This document shows, piece after piece, positions 26,120 to 35,738 of a stretch of 64,000 nucleotides of DNA. The position numbers and the translations under genes were made by a program. The DNA is from Congregibacter variabilis. GTDB lineage: Bacteria > Pseudomonadota > Gammaproteobacteria > Pseudomonadales > Halieaceae. Within the stretch, counting starts at the first letter, position 1. Each line of letters begins with the position of its first letter. The notes under the pieces were generated by a model. The model did no database searches, was not told the origin of the DNA, and worked only from the letters and a program-made list of their open reading frames with translations. The stretch spans positions 2,666,001-2,730,000 of the forward strand of contig NZ_CP136864.1 of the NCBI RefSeq assembly GCF_045689235.1, written 5' to 3'.

Positions 26120-27568
26120 TCAATTACGCCAAAACATCGGCGTAAACAGTACTAGCAGCGTGAACACCTCGAGGCGTCCCAATAGCATGGCAAAACACAG
26201 AACGGATTTAGCGAAGTTGCTGATCTCACCGTAGTTAGCGGCGACGGAGCCGAGGCCCGGACCGAGATTATTAAGCGCGGCAGCCACCGCAGAAAACGCG
26301 GTGATAAAGTCCAGGCCGGTTGCCATCAACACCAGCATGATCACAATAAACGCAAAGGTATAGACGGCAAAAAAGCTCCACACGGCACTGACTACCGTGG
26401 CTTCTACACGCCGGTTACCCACTTTGAGAGGAATAATGGCATGCGGATGTATCAGCTGCTTTAGCTCACGTATTCCCTGCTTATAAATCAACATAAGGCG
26501 CATCGCTTTGATACCGCCACCGGTAGATCCTACGCAGCCGCCCATGAACGAAAACATCAACAGCATCATGGGCAGAAAGCCGGGCCAGATCGAAAAATCC
26601 TGGGTCGCAAAACCGGTAGTCGTGGTGATGGAAACGGCTTGAAACAGACCGTGCACCAGGCTGTCCTGCGTGTTTAATGTTTCAGAGAACATCAGGTACG
26701 CACAGGTGATTCCCACGCATACGGCCATGGCGCCCGCAAAAAAACGTGCCTCGGAGTCTTCCCAGTAACCAACCATGCTGCGACGACGAAAAGCCGCAAA
26801 ATGTAAACCGATGTTGAGTGCCGATATGAGCATGAACATGGTGCTGACCATGTAAATGGCGTCGCTCTGAAAATAGCCCATGCTTGCGTCGTGGGTACTG
26901 AAGCCACCGATGGCTACCGTTGCAAAGGCATGGCAGACCGCGTCAAACCCTGACATGCCCGCCAGACTATAAGCACCGGCACAAAGCACCGTGAGTGCCA
27001 GATAAATGGTAAACAGCGCCTTGGCCGTTTCGGTGATCCGGGGCGTGAGTTTGCTGTCTTTACTGGGGCCCGGTGTTTCTGCGCGATAGAGCTGCATGCC
27101 ACCAATACCCAGCATGGGCAATACCGCAACGGCGACTACGATAATTCCGATACCGCCCAACCACTGCAGCATTTGGCGATACAAAAGAATGGATGCGGGT
27201 AACTCGTCCAGGCCTGTCAGTACAGTGGCGCCCGTGGTGGTTAGTCCCGACACAGACTCAAAAATGGCGTCGGTGATATCCATGTTCAGGGATTCTGTAA
27301 GGGCAAAAGGTAAGGAGCCGAACAGTCCCAGGACAATCCAGAAGAGCGCGGTGACCAAAAAGCCATCACGAATTTGCAGGTCGCGTTTTACTCCGCGTAG
27401 AGGTAGCCAAAGCGTCGCACCGGACATCAAGGTAATCGCAAAGGCAGAAATAAAGCCTGTGACCGTATCGTCATCAGCAAGCACCGCTATCAACAGTGGC
27501 GGCAGCATGGTGACGCTAAAGAGAGTCAGCAGTAGCCCAAGAATGCGCAGACTGATAGAAAAGTGCAT
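26120..27568 (-). CDS. trkH: Trk potassium uptake protein TrkH
   Basis: Membrane-spanning K+ translocating subunit, 482 aa, of the TrkH/KtrB superfamily with four pore-loop repeats. Filter glycines are seen in SGLTTTGATV, IGGFSTHD, TTTTGFATQDF and GGCVGSTGGGIKAMR. It works with the NAD-binding regulator TrkA, whose gene is 8 bp upstream on the same strand. Confidence 0.95.
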   Translation of the reverse strand: MHFSISLRILGLLLTLFSVTMLPPLLIAVLADDDTVTGFISAFAITLMSGATLWLPLRGVKRDLQIRDGFLVTALFWIVLGLFGSLPFALTESLNMDITDAIFESVSGLTTTGATVLTGLDELPASILLYRQMLQWLGGIGIIVVAVAVLPMLGIGGMQLYRAETPGPSKDSKLTPRITETAKALFTIYLALTVLCAGAYSLAGMSGFDAVCHAFATVAIGGFSTHDASMGYFQSDAIYMVSTMFMLISALNIGLHFAAFRRRSMVGYWEDSEARFFAGAMAVCVGITCAYLMFSETLNTQDSLVHGLFQAVSITTTTGFATQDFSIWPGFLPMMLLMFSFMGGCVGSTGGGIKAMRLMLIYKQGIRELKQLIHPHAIIPLKVGNRRVEATVVSAVWSFFAVYTFAFIVIMLVLMATGLDFITAFSAVAAALNNLGPGLGSVAANYGEISNFAKSVLCFAMLLGRLEVFTLLVLFTPMFWRN

Positions 27569-27576
27569 GTGATGGC

Positions 27577-28953
27577 CTAGGAGAAGAAACCAAAGCCCAC
27601 AGCGAAGAGCTTCTCCACGGCATGGATTTTGTGTTTATCGACCAAAAACAGGATCACGTGATCGTCGCTTTCTACCAGCAGGTCGTGGTGAGCGATGAGT
27701 ACTTGCTCGCCGCGAACAATAGCGCCAATGGTGACACTGTCAGGCAAGGGGATTTCTTCAATGCGTCGGCCTACTACTTTTGACGAATAAGCATCGCCGC
27801 GAGCAACAAGCTCAATAGCTTCTGCGGCTCCTCGACGCAGCGCATGCACCGCGCTGATGTCACCTTTGCGTACATAGGTAAGAAGACTGCCAATGGTGAT
27901 TTCTTGCGGTGAGATGGCAATATCAATTTCGTCGCCTACAAGTTCGGCATAGGCTGGGTTAGTGATCAGCGTGATTACTTTCTTGGCTCCCATGCGCTTG
28001 GCCAGCATGGACATCATGATGTTTGACTCATCATTGTTCGTAAGCGCGCAAAAAACGTCTGTGCGATCTATGTTTTCTTCTGCAAGGAGCCCCGGCTCAG
28101 CGGCACTGCCGCCAATGACTAATGTGTTTTTGAGTTGCTCTGACAACATCCGACAGCGGCTGCGGCTGTACTCAATAACCTTTACAGAAAAGTCAGTTTC
28201 CAGCGATTGAGCCAGCCGCGCACCAATGTTTCCACCGCCCGCAATCATGATTCGTTTATAGGGCTTATCAACCCGACGCAGCTCGGAGGTTACCTGGCGA
28301 ATGTGCTTGCTCGCTGCAATGAAGAACACTTCATCGTTGGCTTCGACGACCGTGTCCCCCTTGGGAATAATTGCGCGGTCCCTACGAAAGATGGCGGCAA
28401 CACGGGTGTCGACCTTAGGCATATGCTCACGAATGGTACTGAGCTCTTTGCCCACAATAGGGCCACCGTGGACTGCTCGTACAGCGACCAGTTGGCAGCG
28501 GCCCTCTGCAAAATCCAGCACTTGCAAAGCGCCCGGATTGACAATCAACTGCTTTATAGACGATGTGATCAGCTGCTCGGGGCCAATAATGACGTCTACG
28601 GGAATGTTTTCTGCAGAGAACAGTTGTTCCTGATGATCCAGATAAGCCTGCGAGCGAACGCGGGAGATTTTTCGCGGGGTACGAAAGAAAGTGTGAGCAA
28701 CCTGACAGGCCATCATGTTGATCTCGTCACTGTTGGTGACGGCAATCAGCATTTCGGCGTCTTTGGCACCGGCTTCTCTTAGGGAGTCCGGGTGCGAAGC
28801 GCTGCCAGTTACAGTACCGATGTCCAGACTATCTTTTAGGGCACGCAAACGCTCGCTGTCAGTATCGACAATCGTAATATCGTTTTTTTCGTTTGCCAGG
28901 TGCTCTGCGAGCGTTCCGCCCACTTGTCCGGCACCCGCGATAATGATTTTCAT
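27577..28953 (-). CDS. trkA: Trk system regulatory NAD-binding protein TrkA
   Basis: Cytoplasmic regulator of K+ uptake, 458 aa, with two RCK halves, each a Rossmann NAD-binding domain plus a TrkA_C domain. The first begins MKIIIAGAGQVGGTLAEHL, the second RIMIAGGGNIGARLAQSL near residue 230. I chose the ATG at 28953 because the family starts at MKIII; the frame extends 33 bases further. It lies in the def-fmt-rsmB-trkA-trkH order common in gammaproteobacteria. Confidence 0.96.
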   Translation of the reverse strand: MKIIIAGAGQVGGTLAEHLANEKNDITIVDTDSERLRALKDSLDIGTVTGSASHPDSLREAGAKDAEMLIAVTNSDEINMMACQVAHTFFRTPRKISRVRSQAYLDHQEQLFSAENIPVDVIIGPEQLITSSIKQLIVNPGALQVLDFAEGRCQLVAVRAVHGGPIVGKELSTIREHMPKVDTRVAAIFRRDRAIIPKGDTVVEANDEVFFIAASKHIRQVTSELRRVDKPYKRIMIAGGGNIGARLAQSLETDFSVKVIEYSRSRCRMLSEQLKNTLVIGGSAAEPGLLAEENIDRTDVFCALTNNDESNIMMSMLAKRMGAKKVITLITNPAYAELVGDEIDIAISPQEITIGSLLTYVRKGDISAVHALRRGAAEAIELVARGDAYSSKVVGRRIEEIPLPDSVTIGAIVRGEQVLIAHHDLLVESDDHVILFLVDKHKIHAVEKLFAVGFGFFS

Positions 28954-29061
28954 GCCGCTATAACCCCAGCGTTGCGGTGGCTGCACAGTACTGCAATCAC
29001 TTGCAGCAATACAGGTCTGATATGGGGAATTCTCCGCTCAAACGTCGCCATGAAATAAACC

Positions 29062-30366
29062 TCAGCCCTGTTTACGCAACATCGCAAAGTACAGTCCGTC
29101 AGTGCCGCTGATGTCTGGAAGTAATTGTAGACCGTGCGAGCAGGCTTGCGTACTTGCCAGGTCAAGTGTTTCTTCGGTGGCATCATTTTGCCGGGCAAGA
29201 AACTCTGCCACCGTCTGGCTGTTTTCTTCCGGCAGGATAGAGCAGGTGACATAAAGCAGGCGCCCACCTGCTTTAAGCAATGGCCAGACTCCGTCCAGAA
29301 TCGCGCGTTGCTGCGCCGCAAAACTCCTGGCGTCTTCTTCGCGACGCAGAATTTTTACATCCGGGTGACGCCGAATGACTCCCGTTGCGGAGCATGGAAC
29401 ATCCAGCAGCATGGCATCAAAAGGCGCGCTTTCTCTCAATGCCGCTGAGGGTGTCGCGCCGTCACAGGCCAGTAGCGTCGCGCTAAGCCCTAAGCGATCC
29501 AGGTTTTCCTGCACACGGTGTAAGCGCTCTTCACTGATATCCATCGAGATGAGGCTAAGGCCTGTGGATTGCTGTTCAAGAATATGGCAGCTTTTACCAC
29601 CGGGTGCGGCACAGGCATCCAGAATACGTTCCCCTGCCTTGGGAGCCAGTAACAGCGCGGCTAACTGTGCGGCTTCGTCTTGCACGCTGCACAAGCCGTC
29701 GCCAAAGCCTGGCAGCTGGGTAACATCAACCGCTTGCTCAAGAGTGAGTGCCGCGGGGCTGAGGGCGCCGGCGTGAGAGCTGATTCCCGCATTCGCCAAT
29801 TGCTGTTGATAAGTATCGCGCTCAATCCGAGACAGATTCACCCGCAGGGTCATGGGGGGATGACTATTATTTGCCTGGGCTATTTGCTCTCGATATTCTG
29901 GCCAATGTTCACCCAGTGCATCCCACAGCCAGTCGGGCTGTGCGGCCGCTGCCGCCTCGCTGAGCGCGCTGTTGAGTGCGTCCTCTTCACGTTGAAACCT
30001 CCGTAACACCGCGTTGAGCAGCCCCGATAGTTGGCGCTTTTTTAGCACCGTCGCGGCGTCCACCGTGGCGCTTACGGCCGCGTGAGCAGGAATACGCATG
30101 CTTGTGAGTTGATAGAGGCCGGCCAGCGCGAGGGCGTGGACATCACGATCCTTGGCCCGAAGCGGTTTCTGTAAGAGCTGATTTAGCAGTGCGTTTAGGC
30201 GCGGGTATTGCCTCAGAGTCCCAAAACATATTTCGCGGCACAGGGGCTGGTCGCGCTCGGGAAGTGTGGGGAGATGGGACTCCAGCGCCCGGTCCAGAGA
30301 ATTTCCGCGCAATACTTCAGCAATTGTTCGAGCGGCACAGGCGCGAACCGCTGCTCCGGGCTTCAT
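29062..30366 (-). CDS. rsmB: 16S rRNA m5C967 methyltransferase
   Basis: SAM-dependent methyltransferase of C967 in 16S rRNA (Sun/RsmB), 434 aa. It has an N-terminal NusB-like RNA-binding domain (about 1-140) and a C-terminal methyltransferase domain with SAM motif DACAAPGGKSCHIL and the two catalytic cysteines in DVPCSATGVIRR and YVTCSILPEEN. The ATG overlaps the fmt stop by four bases. Confidence 0.96.
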   Translation of the reverse strand: MKPGAAVRACAARTIAEVLRGNSLDRALESHLPTLPERDQPLCREICFGTLRQYPRLNALLNQLLQKPLRAKDRDVHALALAGLYQLTSMRIPAHAAVSATVDAATVLKKRQLSGLLNAVLRRFQREEDALNSALSEAAAAAQPDWLWDALGEHWPEYREQIAQANNSHPPMTLRVNLSRIERDTYQQQLANAGISSHAGALSPAALTLEQAVDVTQLPGFGDGLCSVQDEAAQLAALLLAPKAGERILDACAAPGGKSCHILEQQSTGLSLISMDISEERLHRVQENLDRLGLSATLLACDGATPSAALRESAPFDAMLLDVPCSATGVIRRHPDVKILRREEDARSFAAQQRAILDGVWPLLKAGGRLLYVTCSILPEENSQTVAEFLARQNDATEETLDLASTQACSHGLQLLPDISGTDGLYFAMLRKQG

Positions 30367-31322
30367 GTGCCGGCTTGCATGGAAAAGCGCTTGCCAGGGG
30401 CAAACAAATCACCGCGTCCGCGCAGCAAGTCACGCGCCTGCATTGCCTTTGATCCCGCCATCTGCAGGTTTTGCAGCACAATTGCGCCGTCACCGCAGCG
30501 CACGGTAATACCGTGATCGTCGCTTGTGAGAATACTTCCAGGTTGCTCATCTGAGTCGCTGGCAACAGGCTGAGCTTCCCATATCTTCAGGCGTTGCCCT
30601 TCAAAAAAGCTATAGCACCCGGGTGCGGGATTAAATGCATTGACGCGTCTGGCGATGCCAGTCGCTGCGTCCGTCCAATCAACAAGGGCTTCTTCTTTGG
30701 TGATCTTTGCCGCGTAACAGGCTTGTTCGTCATCTTGAACGGTGGCTGCGCTGAGATGCGCGGGTAGATCATCCAGTACCTCCAACAACAGCGCTGGCCC
30801 AATCTCTGCAAGTTGCTCATAGAGATCGCCACTGCTTGTTTGCGCCGAAATCGCGCAGGGACCGTGGGCGAGCATGGGGCCAGTGTCCAGTCCTGCATCC
30901 ATCAGCATAATGGTTACGCCACTTTCTTTATCGCCGGCCTCTATTGCGCGCTGTATAGGCGCGGCACCGCGCCATCGCGGCAGTAAAGACCCGTGGACGT
31001 TTAGACAGCCATAGCGCGGCAGATCCAATACGTTCTGCGGCAGGATCAATCCGTAAGCTACAACGATCAGGGCGTCGAGTTGCAGCGCGGCAATGCTCGC
31101 CAATGCTTGAGGGTCTTTAAGACTGGGTGGCTGTAGTAGTGGAATCTGATGATTTTCAGCGAGAATCTTTACCGGGCTTGGGCGATCTTTTTTACCCCGA
31201 CCCGCGGGCCGGTCCGGCTGGGTAAGCACTGCAACCAGTTCGTGCTGTGAGCCTATGAGTCCTGCCAGGTGCTGAGCGGCGAAATCGGGCGTGCCCGCAA
31301 AGGCCAGGCGCAGCTTAGACAC
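30363..31322 (-). CDS. fmt: Methionyl-tRNA formyltransferase
   Basis: Transfers a formyl group from 10-formyl-THF to initiator Met-tRNA, about 319 aa. LRLAFAGTPDFAAQHL at the N-terminus, the catalytic N-H-D set in CLNVHGSLLPRWRGAAPIQRAI and GVTIMLMDAGLDTGPML, and a C-terminal tRNA-binding OB fold are visible. The GTG at 31322 matches the family start; the open frame upstream overlaps def and is not coding. It follows def by 7 bp, the classical pair that adds and removes the formyl group. Confidence 0.97.
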   Translation of the reverse strand: MSKLRLAFAGTPDFAAQHLAGLIGSQHELVAVLTQPDRPAGRGKKDRPSPVKILAENHQIPLLQPPSLKDPQALASIAALQLDALIVVAYGLILPQNVLDLPRYGCLNVHGSLLPRWRGAAPIQRAIEAGDKESGVTIMLMDAGLDTGPMLAHGPCAISAQTSSGDLYEQLAEIGPALLLEVLDDLPAHLSAATVQDDEQACYAAKITKEEALVDWTDAATGIARRVNAFNPAPGCYSFFEGQRLKIWEAQPVASDSDEQPGSILTSDDHGITVRCGDGAIVLQNLQMAGSKAMQARDLLRGRGDLFAPGKRFSMQAGT

Positions 31323-31329
31323 CTCGTGC

Positions 31330-31836
31330 TCAGGCTCGCAGCCGATGGGCTTTTTCGAGCTTGCTGCGAATTCGGTTACGTTTGAGAGGCGAGATATAGT
31401 CGACGAACAGTTTGCCATCCAGATGGTCAATCTCGTGCTGGAGACAAATGGCCGCCAAGCCGTCCAGTTCCATACTAAAGGCTTCGCCGTCACGTCCCAT
31501 TGCATCGACCCGGACGGTTTGGGGGCGATTCACTTCTTCATAAAAGCCCGGCACCGATAAACAGCCCTCGTCATAGCTGCCCAAGGTATCGTCAAGGATG
31601 GTCACTACGGGGTTTACAAAGACCATGGGCGTATCGCGGTCTTCTGAAGTATCCAGCACCAGTAGGCGCTGATGCACATTTACCTGCGTTGCAGCCAGAC
31701 CGATACCCGAGGCGGCATACATGGTTTCGATCATATTATCGATGAGTGAGCGAAGAGCGTCATCGACGACTTCCACGGGTTTTGCCACCGTGCGAAGACG
31801 CGGATCGGGAAATTCTAAAATATCGAGGACTGCCAT
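31330..31836 (-). CDS. def: Peptide deformylase
   Basis: Metalloenzyme that removes the N-formyl group from nascent proteins, 168 aa. The three motifs are intact: GIGLAATQ, EGCLSVPG and HEIDHLDG, giving the Cys and two His metal ligands and the catalytic Glu. The ATG at 31836 (MAVLDILEFPD) fits the family; the longer frame upstream runs into the divergent promoter region. First gene of the leftward operon. Confidence 0.97.
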   Translation of the reverse strand: MAVLDILEFPDPRLRTVAKPVEVVDDALRSLIDNMIETMYAASGIGLAATQVNVHQRLLVLDTSEDRDTPMVFVNPVVTILDDTLGSYDEGCLSVPGFYEEVNRPQTVRVDAMGRDGEAFSMELDGLAAICLQHEIDHLDGKLFVDYISPLKRNRIRSKLEKAHRLRA

Positions 31837-31925
31837 CAATCTAACTTCTACCGTAGACTGCGATAGTATAACGTGGACATTAATGCGCGAACACTGCGCA
31901 AGCTCCGTGCCCGGGAGAAATACCG

Positions 31926-33011
31926 ATGACAAAATGGCTGATTAACGCCCCCTCAGCTTCACGTAAGAACAGCCCCCGCCTGCGGGGTTGGTGGACCAGT
32001 GTTCTTTTAATGTGCGCCCTGGTACTGCCGGGGATAAGCCTGGCGCAGGATGCGTCGGTGAGATCCGGCGCGCCAGAGAGCTATGTCGTCAAGAAGGGCG
32101 ACACGCTTTGGGGCATATCGGATATGTTTTTGGAGCAGCCCTGGCTTTGGCCTGAGGTATGGGATGTTAATCCCCAGATAGATAACCCCCACCTGATCTT
32201 CCCAGGGGATACTATTTATTTGAGTTATGTAGACGGTCGTCCGCGCTTGTCGCTGGCGCGGGGTCGGGACGTAAAGCTCACACCTAATATGCGAATTACA
32301 CCATTGGACCTGGCCATCCCGGTGATTCCTCTGGACGATGTTAATGCGTTCTTGATGCGTCATCGCATCATTGGCCCGGATTTACTGGAGTCCTCGTCTT
32401 ATGTTGTAGCCGGAGGGCAGGAGCATCTGATAACCGCTAATGGCGACACAATCTATGGTCGCGGTTATTTTCCCGAGGGCGAGCGGGCTTATGGCATCTA
32501 TCGCGCGGGAGATGTGTATCGTGACCCAACCACCCTCGAAATCTTGGGTTATCAGGCTCAGGACATTGGTAACGCGCAGACCAAAAGCAGTCTGTCGGAC
32601 CCGGTAGTAGAGCTCGAAGTTACCCGTGTGACCGAAGAGGTTCGTATCAGCGACCGGTTGCTGCCGCTGGATGAGCGAATTTTGGACGCGACTTTTCAGC
32701 CCCGGGCTCCCGATGTAGACGTCGAAGATGCCTTTATGATCGCCGTTGATGGTGGCGTTACCCAGATTGGCACCTGGGATATTGTCGTACTGAATAAAGG
32801 TGAGCGTGAAGGTTTGCAGGTGGGTCACGTACTGGCTATTTACCAAACTGGCGAAGTCGTTTTTGATGAGATTGCGCAAACCAACGTGAGTCTGCCGGAC
32901 GTTCGTGCCGGTCTGGCGATGGTCTTTGAAGTCGCAGAAAAGGCCAGCTATGCCCTGGTACTCAAATCCAACCGTCCGCTGAAAGTGATGGACAAAGTTA
33001 AAAACCCCTGA
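31926..33011 (+). CDS. LysM-domain peptidoglycan-binding protein
   Basis: Envelope protein, 361 aa, with a signal peptide (VLLMCALVLPGISLAQ, cleavage near residue 40) and one LysM domain right after it (YVVKKGDTLWGISDMFLEQPWLWPEVWDVNPQI, about 53-98). The remainder (about 110-360) is a conserved region of unknown function found in the LysM proteins that lie between def and dprA in gammaproteobacteria. It is divergent from def with 89 bp between starts. Confidence 0.9.
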   Translation: MTKWLINAPSASRKNSPRLRGWWTSVLLMCALVLPGISLAQDASVRSGAPESYVVKKGDTLWGISDMFLEQPWLWPEVWDVNPQIDNPHLIFPGDTIYLSYVDGRPRLSLARGRDVKLTPNMRITPLDLAIPVIPLDDVNAFLMRHRIIGPDLLESSSYVVAGGQEHLITANGDTIYGRGYFPEGERAYGIYRAGDVYRDPTTLEILGYQAQDIGNAQTKSSLSDPVVELEVTRVTEEVRISDRLLPLDERILDATFQPRAPDVDVEDAFMIAVDGGVTQIGTWDIVVLNKGEREGLQVGHVLAIYQTGEVVFDEIAQTNVSLPDVRAGLAMVFEVAEKASYALVLKSNRPLKVMDKVKNP

Positions 33012-33027
33012 CGTAAGCTCCTGCGTC

Positions 33028-34155
33028 ATGGATGACATGACGCGGGAACATTACCTTGCACTCCTTAGTTGGTTTGGGCCCCAGACACAGGGTCTTGGGG
33101 CATTGCTGCGCGAATATGGCACGCCGCAGGCGCTCCTTACGGCAAACTGGCAGGATATACACGCGGCGGAGCAGCTGGCAGCAGCACCACCTGCAACGCA
33201 GCGTGCGCTGGGACTTGCCCGAAAACACTGGCCGCGCCGTAATTCCAAAGCACCGTCAGTCAATGCTGTAAAAGCTCCGTCGGATATCTTTATCCCCTTT
33301 GGCGATTTGCACTATCCCCCGTCTCTTCGAGCAGCCCCCGACCCACCGCCGTGGTTGTTCTGTCGAGGCGACCCAGCCTGTCTTTTGCGCCCCACGGTAG
33401 CTGTCGTTGGCAGTCGTCGAGCCAGCCATGCCGGCTTGCGTGGAGCTGAGCTCATCGCTGAGCGTCTCGCCGCGGCTGGTTATACGGTGTGTTCGGGCCT
33501 TGCTTTGGGTATTGACGGTGCGGCGCACAGAGGGGCACTAAAGGCGGGTTGTACATCGGCGGTGCTTGCCTCGGGCATAGATCGCGCGTCGCCTGTACGG
33601 CACCGTCCCTTGGCAGAGCAAATTACGCAAACCGGTTGTCTTGTTAGTGAGCTGCCCGCAGGGACTCCCCCTGCCAAACACCAGTTTCCTCGTCGCAACC
33701 GAATTATCAGTGGTCTCGCACAGGCTACAATTATTGTTGAGGCAGCATTGCCCAGTGGGTCTTTACATACGGCGGCGGCTGCACTGGAGCAGGGCCGGGA
33801 TGTCTACGCACTGCCCTGGTCTATTTTTCATGCACAGGGCGCCGGTTGTCTGCGCTTACTACGCGATGGTGCGACGCCCATTACCGCGCTGGCGGACCTT
33901 GCTAGCTGGTTTCCTGGTGTTGCCGGGCAAAGGAATGCTCCTGAGCAAATGCCCTCGGGAAGCGCCGGAGAAATCCTGCAACTGCTTGGCGATGATGGCC
34001 TTTCATTGCAAGCGCTCGTTCAAAGCACCGGCATGTTGATACCGCAGTTGCTGGCCTTGTTAAGTGAGCTGGAAGTCCAGGGCTGGCTGACTCTTAGCGA
34101 TGGACGCTATTGTCGCGATAACCGCAAGCCTTGCCAGTCTCGAACCAGTTGCTAG
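33028..34155 (+). CDS. dprA: DNA-processing protein DprA
   Basis: Binds incoming single-stranded DNA and loads RecA during transformation, 375 aa. The Rossmann-like core shows VAVVGSRRASHAGLRGAEL, YTVCSGLALGIDGAAHRGAL, FPRRNRIISGLAQ and SGSLHTAAAALEQGRDVYALP; a winged-helix DprA tail follows (about 310-365). An oddity is ALPWSIFHAQGAGCLRLLRDGA, where related proteins normally have PGSI and an Asn in the GxN motif. It follows the LysM gene by 16 bp. Confidence 0.93.
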   Translation: MDDMTREHYLALLSWFGPQTQGLGALLREYGTPQALLTANWQDIHAAEQLAAAPPATQRALGLARKHWPRRNSKAPSVNAVKAPSDIFIPFGDLHYPPSLRAAPDPPPWLFCRGDPACLLRPTVAVVGSRRASHAGLRGAELIAERLAAAGYTVCSGLALGIDGAAHRGALKAGCTSAVLASGIDRASPVRHRPLAEQITQTGCLVSELPAGTPPAKHQFPRRNRIISGLAQATIIVEAALPSGSLHTAAAALEQGRDVYALPWSIFHAQGAGCLRLLRDGATPITALADLASWFPGVAGQRNAPEQMPSGSAGEILQLLGDDGLSLQALVQSTGMLIPQLLALLSELEVQGWLTLSDGRYCRDNRKPCQSRTSC

Positions 34156-34193
34156 AATCGGCGCCCCTTGTCCCGGACCTTCCTTTGAGCTGC

Positions 34194-34757
34194 ATGTTTT
34201 CACCCGCTAATTTTCGCACGCGTTTATGTGCCAATGTCCTGGCCGGCGGTGGTGTGATTGCCTGTCCTACGGAAGCGGTGTGGGGCTTGAGTTGCGATCC
34301 TTTCAGTGAAAGCGCGGTGCAGCGGCTTTTGGATCTGAAGGAGCGCCCGGCGCACAAGGGGCTGATACTTGTCGCCGGTGATGAATCTCAGCTGGAGTTT
34401 TTGCTCAAAGACCTCCCGCTAACGCTCCGGCGAAAGGTGAGCGTGTCCTGGCCGGGGCCGAATACCTGGTTGGTGCCCCACCATGGTCGGGTGCCTGCTT
34501 TAGTGCATGGACAGTTTGAGAGTGTCGCTGTGCGGGTGAGTGGCCACCCGGGGGTTCGACAACTGTGTCGCGTGTACGGCGGGCCGTTGGTGTCCAGTTC
34601 TGCAAATGTGGCGGGCCGTGCGGCACCCAAAACGCTTCTTGAGGTGCGTAAGTACTTTGGCACTCGGCTCGATGGCTTGCTTCCAGGGAATGTGGGCGCT
34701 GCGGGGCGGCCGTCAACAATTCGTGACCTGTTCACTGACGAGGTGTTTCGTGCCTAG
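34194..34757 (+). CDS. tsaC: Threonylcarbamoyl-AMP synthase TsaC
   Basis: Makes threonylcarbamoyl-AMP from threonine, bicarbonate and ATP for the t6A37 tRNA modification; 187 aa, short YrdC type without the Sua5 domain. Motifs: GGGVIACPTEAVWGLSCDP, KERPAHKGLILVAGD and GGPLVSSSANVAGRAAPK. The ATG at 34194 (MFSPANFRTRL) avoids a long overlap with dprA; the open frame extends 63 bases upstream. Confidence 0.93.
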   Translation: MFSPANFRTRLCANVLAGGGVIACPTEAVWGLSCDPFSESAVQRLLDLKERPAHKGLILVAGDESQLEFLLKDLPLTLRRKVSVSWPGPNTWLVPHHGRVPALVHGQFESVAVRVSGHPGVRQLCRVYGGPLVSSSANVAGRAAPKTLLEVRKYFGTRLDGLLPGNVGAAGRPSTIRDLFTDEVFRA

Positions 34758-34805
34758 GGATTTAGCGACTCATCCGACATTAATTCTAATTAAAGGATCT
34801 GCGCC

Positions 34806-35738
34806 ATGAGCGAAATGATCGACCAGGTCAAAGAATATCTTTTGGGTCTTCAGGACAGCATTTGCGAAGGTCTGGCCCAGGTAGACGGCGAGGCAGAATT
34901 CAGTATTGAGGAGTGGGATCGCCCCGAGGGTGGCGGTGGACGCAGCCGAGTTTTGGTCGATGGCGCAGTACTCGAAAAGGCCGGCGTTAACTTTTCGCAT
35001 GTGATGGGTGACTCGCTCCCCGGATCGGCAACGGCGGTACGACCCGAGCTCGCCGGTCGAAGTTACCAGGCACTTGGGGTATCGCTGGTCATCCATCCGA
35101 ATAATCCCTATGCACCGACCTCGCATGCCAACGTTCGGTTGTTCATTGCCGAAAAGCCCGGTGAGGAACCCGTTTGGTGGTTTGGTGGCGGTTACGACTT
35201 AACGCCCTACTACGGCTTTGATGAAGACTGCATACATTGGCATCGCACGGCAGCAGATGCCTGTGCACCGTTTGGCGACGATGTGTATCCCCGCTATAAA
35301 AAGTGGTGTGACGAATATTTCTACCTCAAGCACCGGGACGAGCCTCGGGGCGTCGGCGGTCTTTTTTATGACGACCTGAACAGCTGGGACTTTGAGACCT
35401 GCTTTGCCTTTATGCGAGCCATCGGTGATTCCTATCTGGAAGCCTACCGACCTATTCTCCAGTGCCGCAAGGACACGCCTTATGGCGACCGCGAGCGTCA
35501 GTTCCAGCTCTATCGCCGGGGACGCTACGTAGAGTTCAATCTCGTTTTTGATCGTGGCACGCTGTTTGGCCTTCAATCCAATGGCCGCACCGAGGCAATA
35601 TTGATGTCGCTCCCACCGCTTGTGCGCTGGGAATACGCCTATAAGCCCGACGCCGGTACGGAAGAGGCGCGCCTTACCGATTATTTTCTAACCGGTCGTG
35701 ACTGGCTGCAACTGAACGACACTGGAGCTGCGCCATGA
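34806..35738 (+). CDS. hemF: Oxygen-dependent coproporphyrinogen III oxidase
   Basis: Converts coproporphyrinogen III to protoporphyrinogen IX with oxygen, a late haem step; 310 aa. It has GDSLPGSA, SLVIHPNNPYAPTSHANVR, WWFGGGYDLTPYYGFDEDC and RRGRYVEFNLVFDRGTLFGLQS, all typical. AAAGGA precedes the ATG. Use of the aerobic enzyme agrees with the oxidase cluster nearby. It overlaps aroE by four bases. Confidence 0.97.
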   Translation: MSEMIDQVKEYLLGLQDSICEGLAQVDGEAEFSIEEWDRPEGGGGRSRVLVDGAVLEKAGVNFSHVMGDSLPGSATAVRPELAGRSYQALGVSLVIHPNNPYAPTSHANVRLFIAEKPGEEPVWWFGGGYDLTPYYGFDEDCIHWHRTAADACAPFGDDVYPRYKKWCDEYFYLKHRDEPRGVGGLFYDDLNSWDFETCFAFMRAIGDSYLEAYRPILQCRKDTPYGDRERQFQLYRRGRYVEFNLVFDRGTLFGLQSNGRTEAILMSLPPLVRWEYAYKPDAGTEEARLTDYFLTGRDWLQLNDTGAAP

